Part shown: piece by piece, positions 1 through 7,766 of the stretch
How the letters are laid out: every line of letters begins with the position of its first letter
Position numbering within the stretch: the first letter of the stretch is position 1
Position numbers and translations under genes: made by a program
NCBI GenBank assembly: GCA_012800885.1
Contig: JAAZIL010000093.1
Coordinates: forward strand, 1 to 13,112
Length of the DNA stretch: 13,112 nucleotides
Direction of reading: 5' to 3'
From: Candidatus Dojkabacteria bacterium
GTDB lineage: Bacteria; Patescibacteriota; Dojkabacteria; SC72
Notes under the pieces: generated by a model
What the model was told of the DNA's origin: nothing
The model's input: only the letters and a program-made list of their open reading frames with translations
Database searches by the model: none

Positions 1-12
1 AACAGAAACCAA

Positions 13-18
13 GATAAT
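13..18 (+). promoter_or_regulatory. Putative -10 box of a leaderless start
   Basis: The hexamer GATAAT lies exactly six bases before the GTG at 25. The same hexamer-N6-start geometry is seen at 4479, 8755 and possibly 12487. Transcription would begin at or next to the start codon, which would supply the initiation site without a Shine-Dalgarno sequence. No -35 can be judged because the window begins here. The box may be fortuitous, since the reading frame is also open to the left edge. Confidence 0.35.
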
Positions 19-24
19 TACGAT

Positions 25-3000
25 GTGATTGGAGGTATATTCGACTTCATATTCGGAGAAGCAAAAAAACAGCCAGAGAAAAGAAAACGGATTATCCCTG
101 AAAAAGAGTATGTTTCTGCTCCTGGGAATGAAGCAGTAGTAGAAGATATCCTTACAGTATTATCAGCTCCAGGAGTATTCATTTCATCAACTGCTCCTAA
201 AGAGGTATGGGATGCTCTGGAAACTGACCTTATTAATATACCTATAGATGAGTTCGGTGGTTTCAAAATAACAACTAGTAATATCACAAAACTTTTTAAG
301 GATCCAAAGGGTTTTGTAAATGCAGCACATAAAAGAGCAAAAAGTATAAGGAATGCCCAAGCAGCTCTATACCTTGGTGGCACATTAAGTTCATTTATGA
401 CAACTGCTTGGGCACGTGACTTTGGTAACAAAGAAGTATTGAAAGCATCTCTAGGGAGCATGGTTGCGGACAAGAGAGGAGAGAGTTACAAAATAGCTAG
501 GGCATTGGGTCAGTATGTAGAATCAAAAGATGATCTTCTTGGTTCAGGAGTAAAAAAACCTCCGCTCGCTTTTGGACAGGATGTTTTCAGAATTAAACAT
601 GAGACCCATTTAGATTTTATGGCAGAGAGAGCCTCTGACTTACTTGGTAGAGGGACATTTGGTAAAGAAGGTTGGAAGAATCTTGATTCACGCGATAAAA
701 CGGAGTTTGTTAGGATTTTATCCGGAGAACTTGATCCTCTAGATCAATTAGCTGAGAGGGTTGTGGGGTCTAGGTATAAAACGATGGATTTGCAACAGAG
801 GAATCAGGAAAGACGGAAGCTTTCATCTCTTGCTGATAGGGATAATGTAGATAAAGAAGGATTTGCTAAGGCTGAAATTCAGAGGTATTTAGCAAATAGA
901 TATGGAGTAGAAGTTGCTAAGAAATTTGGGAAAGTAACACGAGGTAGTAAGATTCCCAAAGAGGCGGGGAGTATCTCTATTACAAACAAGCAATTTAAAG
1001 AACATGACACAATAAATATCTTTGATCCAAGCCTATATAGGTCATTAGAAAGAAATAATCTAGTAGAGGAGATTAATACTTCAACTGGTGAGAATAGAGC
1101 TCTTTATGAGAGGACACTGATTATGCTTGAATCAAATAGGAATGCAATTAGTGATAAACTGACTTCTTTGAGAAAAGAATTGGCATCGACTACCGACCCT
1201 AAGAGGAAGGGTGAGTTAAAGCTTGAAATGAAACAGGTACGGAGGCTCTCTAATGTACTTGGAACAAATACCTTTATTGGTAAAGTTGGTCAGTGGGAAG
1301 GGTATCTAGCTTCTGTTAAGAGTGTTTGGGCAGGAGAGGGAGTTAATCCTTTGAAAAGTATATGGGATCAATCTTTTTTTGATAATAGAAAGAACAAGAT
1401 ATTAAATCCTGTTCTTAATACTAAACTTGGTGAAGTGGGGAAAAAGGTCGATTTTGTAGTAGCTAAGCGTTTTGCAGGGAAAGATATGCTTAATGCATAT
1501 AATGAGATTGGTGAAACACTGTACTATGCAAACCCAAAGACATGGGTACGTACTCTAGTTACTGGAGAAGGGTTTGCATGGTTAACTCATAAGAGAGTGG
1601 AAAGCGTAAAAGGTATGTTAGGTGGTATTGATAAACCAGAAGAGATTATTGGGCTACTAGATGATCTGTTTAAGAATGGTGCCTTGGTTGATTTAGAGAA
1701 GAATATAGAGATGGTAATGAAGAAGATAGAGTTAAAGAATATTAACAAGACACTAACTCCAGAACAGTTAGCAAAAATTGAATCATTACTAAAAAGTACG
1801 AAAACGCTTAGAGGATTAACAGATACTTTCAGTAAGATAGCTCGTTTGCAAAAACAGGTAGCAAAGATGATTTTAGAGAAAACCAAAGAATTAAGAAGGA
1901 TGATAGTTAGGAAGATTATGCAGAACAAAGTGCTTAGGGAGTGGATAATTAAGCATGGAGCTAGTAAGTTATTAGGTCAGTTTGTAGTAAAAGGCTCTGT
2001 AAAAACTTTAATACAAGGGATTGCATCTTCAATTGCAGGAGCAATTGGTCTGACTGGTGGCCCAGCTGCAATTCTCACATTTGCTATTACATGGGTTGCT
2101 ACAGAGGTTATATGGGTTGTTGGGAAGTTAACAATAAGGATAGGGACAGCTATTGTTAAGTTCCAAACACAACTCCTCTATATTTTGTTCTTAGGTATAA
2201 TAGGTTTGGTGTTAGTGGTTGTTTCATCAGCAAGTAATTCAGTCGCAAAGTTTAACAACCAAAACTACTCGTATTCTAATGCTAGTCCAGGGTCTGTTGT
2301 AGTATGTAATGCCTATGACTATGGAATAGGTGAGCCTGAATTATTTGATTGCGATGCTAATTGTGTCCCAAATCTGCCCGTTCCTGAAGTACCCTGTCTC
2401 AATGTACCTGAGACAATCCGCTTGGCAAAAATTTGGACAGGTAAATCTGAAGCAGAATCAACTTCAAATGTAGAACGATGTCTTGGTGATGTTGTTCGTA
2501 GAGCGCTCAATAGTGGAGCTGACCCGATATTTACTATAGCAATATGGATACACGAGTCTGCAGCGAGTGATTACTGTTCGTTTGACTATCCTATTGAAGA
2601 CTGGGGCATCCATGGGAGAGCAGATGTTCCAAAGAATGATTTTAATGCACAGATAACTTACTGGCTTCCATACCCTAATATTGTTCGTTCCATGTGTCCC
2701 AACCATTCTCTGCGGAATTTCATCTCTTACTATTGGTTTGGTACTTGTGAACCAGCAGATAGTTTCCAAGAAAGTGAGATAGATAGATATATTAGAGAGT
2801 TAGAATTTATTTACAGTATAATCAATTCTTGTACTCAGAGCTTGCCAACTTGGCCACAAGGAGGAGATTCTCCAGGTATCCCAGGAGAGCCTTACCCTCC
2901 TGTTCCTATTGGAGTTAGTTGTGGTCCAGATGAAACATATGAGGATGCATTTGAAAAGGCGAAGCAGCATATGATCAGTACTTATGGGCATCTATCTAAG

Positions 3001-3423
3001 ATGGATATTAGTAATATGAAGCTTGTATGGAGTGAACTTACTGATAATTGTAGATATTATTGTCATGCGATGACTTCTGGACAGGTAACTTGTGATCCAT
3101 GCTTAATCGAAAAGGGGACTTCTTGCGATTATTTTATCAGATTGTCTGTGCATGAATTAACTCACTGGATGTCTGCATGTGGGGGAGGAGAGAAAATGAG
3201 AGAATGGGGTGCTGAATACATTTCGAATAATGCAGGTGGATACAACTTCACCTTAAACTCAACGAAAGAGTGTGTAAAAGCAACAGAGATTGGACCAACG
3301 GTCAGCAAGTGTAAAGCACTCGGTAGACAAGGAATGATTTATGCGTCATTTTGTAAACCTGGAACAGATTGGAAATCTTGTTTTGATGATGTAGAAGATC
3401 AAATGGAAATAGGTTGTAAATAA
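25..3423 (+). CDS. Large membrane protein with lytic-transglycosylase-like and zincin-like C-terminal domains
   Basis: I recognise no whole-length family for this 1132-residue protein. Residues 1 to about 660 are charged, mostly helical and free of cysteine. Hydrophobic stretches follow at about 682-702 and 717-735. The C-terminal part, from C761 on, holds 21 cysteines. It contains a lysozyme/SLT-like stretch with candidate catalytic E844 in WIHESAAS followed by DWGIHG (859-864). A proline/glycine linker (941-963) leads to a zinc-protease motif HELTH (H1043, E1044, H1047), with E1064 or E1060 as a possible third ligand. The cysteine split and hydrophobic segments suggest a cytoplasmic N-terminus and an exported, disulfide-bonded C-terminus. 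A role in wall remodelling, perhaps for a secretion or conjugation apparatus, is inference. The GTG start is uncertain: the frame is open to base 1, so the gene could begin upstream. Confidence 0.8.
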   Translation: MIGGIFDFIFGEAKKQPEKRKRIIPEKEYVSAPGNEAVVEDILTVLSAPGVFISSTAPKEVWDALETDLINIPIDEFGGFKITTSNITKLFKDPKGFVNAAHKRAKSIRNAQAALYLGGTLSSFMTTAWARDFGNKEVLKASLGSMVADKRGESYKIARALGQYVESKDDLLGSGVKKPPLAFGQDVFRIKHETHLDFMAERASDLLGRGTFGKEGWKNLDSRDKTEFVRILSGELDPLDQLAERVVGSRYKTMDLQQRNQERRKLSSLADRDNVDKEGFAKAEIQRYLANRYGVEVAKKFGKVTRGSKIPKEAGSISITNKQFKEHDTINIFDPSLYRSLERNNLVEEINTSTGENRALYERTLIMLESNRNAISDKLTSLRKELASTTDPKRKGELKLEMKQVRRLSNVLGTNTFIGKVGQWEGYLASVKSVWAGEGVNPLKSIWDQSFFDNRKNKILNPVLNTKLGEVGKKVDFVVAKRFAGKDMLNAYNEIGETLYYANPKTWVRTLVTGEGFAWLTHKRVESVKGMLGGIDKPEEIIGLLDDLFKNGALVDLEKNIEMVMKKIELKNINKTLTPEQLAKIESLLKSTKTLRGLTDTFSKIARLQKQVAKMILEKTKELRRMIVRKIMQNKVLREWIIKHGASKLLGQFVVKGSVKTLIQGIASSIAGAIGLTGGPAAILTFAITWVATEVIWVVGKLTIRIGTAIVKFQTQLLYILFLGIIGLVLVVVSSASNSVAKFNNQNYSYSNASPGSVVVCNAYDYGIGEPELFDCDANCVPNLPVPEVPCLNVPETIRLAKIWTGKSEAESTSNVERCLGDVVRRALNSGADPIFTIAIWIHESAASDYCSFDYPIEDWGIHGRADVPKNDFNAQITYWLPYPNIVRSMCPNHSLRNFISYYWFGTCEPADSFQESEIDRYIRELEFIYSIINSCTQSLPTWPQGGDSPGIPGEPYPPVPIGVSCGPDETYEDAFEKAKQHMISTYGHLSKMDISNMKLVWSELTDNCRYYCHAMTSGQVTCDPCLIEKGTSCDYFIRLSVHELTHWMSACGGGEKMREWGAEYISNNAGGYNFTLNSTKECVKATEIGPTVSKCKALGRQGMIYASFCKPGTDWKSCFDDVEDQMEIGCK

Positions 3424-3439
3424 AATTGTAATAGGGATA

Positions 3440-4459
3440 ATGAGGAATATTAATATTGTTATAAATAGGAAATTATTAATAGTTATCGTAATCTTAGTAC
3501 TTCTGTTAGGTATCCTTATTTTAATAAAGACAAGGAAAGGGGGTGACTCTATATCATTTGGAAGAATAAAAAAGATACAGAGCCCTTATGAGATACAGAG
3601 AGATGAGACAGTGGTAGAATTTAAGACTAAAGGAGTAGATATCCCAACAAAAAGAGCTGTATTTAAAGTGGAGGAGTACAATACGAAAGATTTTTTAAGA
3701 TTTGTAGAGAGCTACTTCCCAATAGAGCAGAAGTATGATTTCTCAGAGGCTCAATCTTTTTACTCTCAAAGAGGCATAATTACATACAATCCTGATGAAG
3801 CACTACTATACTTTTTGGCTGATAGTGAACTGAGGGTTGATATGACAATTAGAGATAAGGATGATATTACAATATTCCTATCACAATATTTTGATATTCA
3901 AAAATTAAAGCTTGAGGAAGTAGATACTACTGATTATGGACATGAGTATAGAGGAAGATATCAGATAGAGGATATAGAATACGGTTCTCCTACTCTAGGA
4001 GGAGATGCTTTTGTTGTAAAAACAGATAGAGATGGAACTATTCTAGAGTTTACTCTTCTTCTTATTAAGAATGAGAATATCACTCTCTTTCAAAATATGC
4101 CTCTTTCAAAAGTAGAGGAACTACTTTCAGATACTAAATATCCTAAATTACTAAAGCACAGAGATGTAGAGAATAGATATTATACCGAACCGTCCTCTTT
4201 CAATCTTGAAGAGTATTTTGTAAAAGATATTGAATTTACATATCAATTTAACAATGTCTCAAATGGCTATATATTGCCAACATATATACTTAAAGGAGAG
4301 GGCAGGTTGGTAAATGAAAAGGGAGAGAAGGTATGGTCACAGACAGATATGTATGTATGTGCGATAAACCCATCGTATCTTACAGAGAAGCCTAGAGAGT
4401 TAGAGTCAGAGGATGAATATCATGACCAGCCGTTTCCTAATCCGGATTTTACCCCTTAG
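3440..4459 (+). CDS. Unrecognised single-pass membrane protein
   Basis: The 339-residue product has a short N-terminal tail, then a strongly hydrophobic helix at about residues 11-30, followed by a basic patch (KTRKG). This fits a signal anchor with the rest of the protein outside the membrane. The remaining roughly 300 residues look like mixed strand and helix, are rich in acidic and aromatic residues, and end in an acidic, proline-containing tail (about 318-339). Only one cysteine is visible, near the end. I do not recognise the family. It starts 16 bases after the stop of the large membrane protein and only a weak AGGG precedes its ATG, so co-transcription with that gene is likely and a shared envelope function is plausible. 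TGTAATAG at 3427-3434 could also act as its own weak -10. Confidence 0.8.
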   Translation: MRNINIVINRKLLIVIVILVLLLGILILIKTRKGGDSISFGRIKKIQSPYEIQRDETVVEFKTKGVDIPTKRAVFKVEEYNTKDFLRFVESYFPIEQKYDFSEAQSFYSQRGIITYNPDEALLYFLADSELRVDMTIRDKDDITIFLSQYFDIQKLKLEEVDTTDYGHEYRGRYQIEDIEYGSPTLGGDAFVVKTDRDGTILEFTLLLIKNENITLFQNMPLSKVEELLSDTKYPKLLKHRDVENRYYTEPSSFNLEEYFVKDIEFTYQFNNVSNGYILPTYILKGEGRLVNEKGEKVWSQTDMYVCAINPSYLTEKPRELESEDEYHDQPFPNPDFTP

Positions 4460-4475
4460 AGACATCATCTATTTA

Positions 4476-4484
4476 TGTTAAAAT
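4476..4484 (+). promoter_or_regulatory. Extended -10 promoter, leaderless
   Basis: TG-N-TAAAAT occupies 4476-4484, with the hexamer at 4479-4484 and six bases before the ATG at 4491. This is an extended -10 placed so that transcription would start at the ATG. No convincing -35 is seen at the usual spacing and no Shine-Dalgarno precedes the ATG. It implies that the PGRP-like gene is transcribed separately from the two genes upstream. Confidence 0.55.
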
Positions 4485-4490
4485 ATACCC

Positions 4491-5678
4491 ATGAAAAGGC
4501 ATAAATATGTAAAAATTTTCTTTCTCTTTCTCTTCTTTTGTACTGTATTTCCTTCCCTCTCTCGTGCATCAGAGATAATCAAGAGAGAGGAGATAGACAT
4601 TGATGAATCTCTCTCTGAACAGATAGATATGTATTCTTCTCCAAAGGCAATATATATCTCTCAGTTTAATGGATTTAATAGTAAACTAAATGATAACCCA
4701 AGAGAATGGATAAAGTTACTTTATTATTACAGTGTCACAAGATTAAATCTTAATGATATACCTTACAATTACCTAATAGATCCTAGTGGTAATATCTACG
4801 AAGGTGCTAAGGGAGGGATAGGGATTAATCCAGGTATAGAGAACGGAGAGAATATTATATTAGTAGGGATTATGGATAGTAGTTCTACCCTCTCTCCAAG
4901 AGCTAGTAATACTCTTAAAATTTTTGTTGAAGATATGTCAGCTAAATACGGTATAAGTGAGGGTAACTGGGAGCTGGTAGATTTACAGATTAGAAAAGGT
5001 GAAGATTCTCTCTCTACATTGAAATGGGTTAAATCAAATAGATTAATATACAATTCTATATCCTTTGCATTAAAAGATGTTAAATGGTCTGAAAAAGTGG
5101 GCTTACAGTATAGTGCAAGTATCGCTTCTGTAGAGTATGAGAAAGAGGTAGTAATCGGAAAGAGATTAGATGTTGTAGTAAAGATTAAGAATGAGAATGA
5201 TTTCACTTGGTTTGGAGATTTAGATTATATATACCTATCTACAAAGGACTCAGCACCTAGTCCGCATGCAATTAATGAGACTTGGGAGAGCTTTAGTAAA
5301 CCTACATATATTAAAGAGAAATTTATTAAAGCAGGAGATAGTGCTCAAATATCTTTTCAACTAGATGTTAAGCGGAAGCCAGGTAAATACAGAGAAACCT
5401 TTTACTTTATGCTTTCACCAGAGGTAGGACTAGATAATTCTTCTTTTGATGTAGAGTTTTCAATAGTTAAGGGAGATAACAAGCTTGTTGAAGTTTCATC
5501 CCCTCAGTACGGGTATGTAAATATTAGGGATTGCAGGTGGTATAGTTGCAAGGTAGTAGAGGTGGCAAATGAAGGAGATGTGTTTATAACAACAAGTAGA
5601 GTAGATGGTTGGTATGAGATAATATATGGAGAAAACAAGAAAGGTTGGATAGTACAGAGATTTGCTAAGGAGATATAG
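4491..5678 (+). CDS. Secreted PGRP/amidase-like protein with NBR1-Ig-like and SH3b domains
   Basis: The 395-residue product begins with a signal peptide (basic MKRHKYVK, hydrophobic core to about 20, likely cleavage near 26). Residues about 52-180 resemble the Amidase_2/PGRP fold: DIPYNYLIDPSGNIYEG at 89-105 matches the conserved D-I-x-Y-N-F-L-I-D-x-x-G-x-I-Y-E-G core. The zinc-binding histidines expected in active members are not seen: the first strand reads AIYISQFNGF (53-62) where I-H-H-T is usual, and the later GHRD-type motif is missing. The domain probably binds peptidoglycan or has another role rather than cleaving it. Residues about 208-326 look like an NBR1-Ig-type beta sandwich (conserved W240, W265, PGKYRE at 297-302). 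Residues about 332-393 look like a bacterial SH3b domain (VNIRDCRWYSCKVV, GW373, KGW366-type ending), usually a wall-binding module. Confidence 0.75.
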   Translation: MKRHKYVKIFFLFLFFCTVFPSLSRASEIIKREEIDIDESLSEQIDMYSSPKAIYISQFNGFNSKLNDNPREWIKLLYYYSVTRLNLNDIPYNYLIDPSGNIYEGAKGGIGINPGIENGENIILVGIMDSSSTLSPRASNTLKIFVEDMSAKYGISEGNWELVDLQIRKGEDSLSTLKWVKSNRLIYNSISFALKDVKWSEKVGLQYSASIASVEYEKEVVIGKRLDVVVKIKNENDFTWFGDLDYIYLSTKDSAPSPHAINETWESFSKPTYIKEKFIKAGDSAQISFQLDVKRKPGKYRETFYFMLSPEVGLDNSSFDVEFSIVKGDNKLVEVSSPQYGYVNIRDCRWYSCKVVEVANEGDVFITTSRVDGWYEIIYGENKKGWIVQRFAKEI

Positions 5679-5699
5679 TGATATTAACAAAATATCTCC
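5669..5699 (+). terminator. Inverted repeat over the stop codon, possible terminator
   Basis: GGAGATAT at 5669-5676 is perfectly complementary to ATATCTCC at 5692-5699, with a 15-base loop. A second, mutually exclusive hairpin, GATATT (5680-5685) with AATATC (5691-5696), is nested within it. The repeat covers the TAG stop at 5676-5678. No U-tract follows, so a standard intrinsic terminator is not shown; an mRNA-stabilising or weak termination role is possible. Confidence 0.35.
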
Positions 5700-5742
5700 A
5701 CCTTATAACCGTAGTTTACTGTTACTTGATAAGAAGTTAGAA

Positions 5743-5748
5743 TATAAT
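5743..5748 (+). promoter_or_regulatory. TATAAT -10 box of the helicase gene
   Basis: A perfect TATAAT lies ten bases before the ATG at 5759, so the transcript would have a leader of only about three to four bases. Possible -35 sequences nearby (TTACTT at 5722-5727, spacing 15) are weak. No Shine-Dalgarno is present. The 80-base gap upstream separates this gene from the PGRP-like gene, which supports independent transcription. Confidence 0.55.
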
Positions 5749-5758
5749 CAATATCACT

Positions 5759-7765
5759 ATGTCTGATGAATTAATACTCGGGTTACTAAACCCACAACAA
5801 AAAATTGCAGTACAAACTACTGAAGGTCCTCTTCTAGTATTTGCAGGTGCTGGTTCAGGTAAAACAAGAGTCATTACCAATAGAATAGCTTACATAATCA
5901 CTCAGGAGAAAGTTCCAGCTGAGAATATTTTAGCGGTAACATTTACCAAGAAAGCAGCAGGAGAGATGCAGGAGAGAGTATTGCAATTATTAAAAGAGTT
6001 AGGTGTAGAGAAACAGGGTGTCCCTCTCATTGGAACATTTCACTCTATTGGTGCATTTTTTCTAAGACAGAATGCTAAATATTTAGGTCTCTCTTCAAAT
6101 TTCTCAATATATGATTCAGATGATTCTGATAAATTGGTAAGAGATATTCTCATAGAACAGGATATTGATATTAAGCAGATAAAGCCTAAGGCGATATCTT
6201 ACTTCATCTCTGCTGCTAAGAATGAATTAATAGATCCTGAGAAATTCTCTCATTATTACGGTGGTTTCTTGGAAGATATTACATCTGAAATCTATCCTCT
6301 GTATCAGAAGCAATTGATGGCTCAGAATGCAGTTGATTTCGGTGATTTAATATATCTTACTGTTAAGTTACTCTCGGAAAACAGAGAAGTTCTTTCAAAA
6401 TATCATGAGAAGTATAGATATATGATGATAGATGAGTATCAGGATACTAATACTGCACAGTATATCCTCTCTAAACTTCTATCTGAGAAATATCAAAATA
6501 TTTGTGTTGTAGGAGATGATGACCAAGGAATTTATGGATGGAGAGGAGCGGATATTAAAAATATACAATCATTTGAGAAGGATTTTAAGAATGTAAAAGT
6601 AGTTAAATTGGAGCAAAATTACAGGTCTAGTGCAAATGTAATTACCGCTGCAACTGCAGTAATACAACAAAATTTTTTAAGAATAGATAAAAAACTGTGG
6701 ACTGCTAAAGATGCAGGGAAATGTATCTCAGTATACCAAGCACAAGATCAGGAGAATGAAGCAGAGTATGTTGTAGATGAGATAACTCGATTAAGAAGAG
6801 AAGGTATTAACCTAGTAGATATTGCGATACTGTACAGAACAAATTATCAATCGAGAGCTATTGAAGAGGCCTTGCTTAAAGTAGGTTTACCTTACAAGTT
6901 AGTAGGAGGTTTTAGATTCTATGAAAGAAAAGAGATTAAAGATATTCTTAGTTATTTGAAATTTCTTTACAATCTTAAAGATGATTTAAGTATTACACGT
7001 ATTCTTAATACTCCTCCTAGAAAGATAGGTACAAAATCAGTAGCTAAATTAAATGCTATTGCAAAACAGTGTAATTGTTCATTAGGAGAATTAATAGTAG
7101 GAACATATATATTAAAGAATTCTTTAGAGAGAGATAGTGTAGTAAGAGAGGATATATATACTGCTATTAAGCAGAATATTGCTGAAATGGATAAATATTC
7201 CTCCTTGGTAGACCAGTTTGGAGGTATATATATGCAGAGTAAAGGATTAGAAGTACTCTCAGTAATAGATTTAGTATTGAGAAGTACTAAGTATATATCA
7301 TGGCTTGATGATGGTAGTGAAGAAGCAGAGTACAAAAAGGAGAATATTGAAGAATTAAAAAGTGTTGCAGGTAGTTATGCATTAGAGTATAGGGAGAGAT
7401 CTCTGGAGGTATTTCTTCAGGAGATTGCATTAATAGAGCAAGAACAAGAGAAGAATCAAGATGGTAGTGGTAATTATGTTAATCTTATGACACTCCACTC
7501 TTCAAAAGGTTTAGAGTTTGACAATGTCTTTATTGTAGGTGTGGAGGAAGGGATACTACCTCACTCTAGATCTTTTACAGATGAAAATGAGTTGGAAGAA
7601 GAGAGAAGGTTATGCTATGTAGGGATTACAAGAGCAAAAGAGAAACTGTATTTAACATTTGCTGAAAGAAGATTAAAAAGAGAAGGATATGCACATCAGA
7701 TACCATCAAGATTCTTAGGTGAGATACCCCAAGACATCTGTGATTACTATAGTTGGCAAAGCTAA
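5759..7765 (+). CDS. pcrA: Superfamily 1A DNA helicase, PcrA/UvrD/Rep type
   Basis: This is a 3'-5' ATP-dependent DNA helicase of repair and replication restart. All signature motifs are visible in order: Q motif NPQQ (11-14), Walker A AGAGSGKT (29-36, K35), motif Ia AVTFTKKAA, motif II DEYQDT (225-230), motif III GDDDQGIYGWRGAD (252-265), motif IV QNYRSS, motif V VNLMTLHSSKGLEFDNVF, and motif VI CYVGITRAKEKLYL. At 668 residues it ends soon after motif VI and SRFLGEIP. It therefore lacks the C-terminal extension with the RNA-polymerase-binding Tudor domain found in typical PcrA and UvrD, and resembles Rep in length. Whether it is the orthologue of PcrA, UvrD or Rep cannot be settled here, so the symbol is provisional. 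It converges on the RpfB-like gene with one base between stop codons. Confidence 0.93.
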   Translation: MSDELILGLLNPQQKIAVQTTEGPLLVFAGAGSGKTRVITNRIAYIITQEKVPAENILAVTFTKKAAGEMQERVLQLLKELGVEKQGVPLIGTFHSIGAFFLRQNAKYLGLSSNFSIYDSDDSDKLVRDILIEQDIDIKQIKPKAISYFISAAKNELIDPEKFSHYYGGFLEDITSEIYPLYQKQLMAQNAVDFGDLIYLTVKLLSENREVLSKYHEKYRYMMIDEYQDTNTAQYILSKLLSEKYQNICVVGDDDQGIYGWRGADIKNIQSFEKDFKNVKVVKLEQNYRSSANVITAATAVIQQNFLRIDKKLWTAKDAGKCISVYQAQDQENEAEYVVDEITRLRREGINLVDIAILYRTNYQSRAIEEALLKVGLPYKLVGGFRFYERKEIKDILSYLKFLYNLKDDLSITRILNTPPRKIGTKSVAKLNAIAKQCNCSLGELIVGTYILKNSLERDSVVREDIYTAIKQNIAEMDKYSSLVDQFGGIYMQSKGLEVLSVIDLVLRSTKYISWLDDGSEEAEYKKENIEELKSVAGSYALEYRERSLEVFLQEIALIEQEQEKNQDGSGNYVNLMTLHSSKGLEFDNVFIVGVEEGILPHSRSFTDENELEEERRLCYVGITRAKEKLYLTFAERRLKREGYAHQIPSRFLGEIPQDICDYYSWQS

Positions 7766-7766
7766 A

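Noticed and set aside
23..28. ATG at 23 as the start of the first gene
   Set aside because: It is followed at once by TGA in that frame; the GTG at 25 is in the long open frame.
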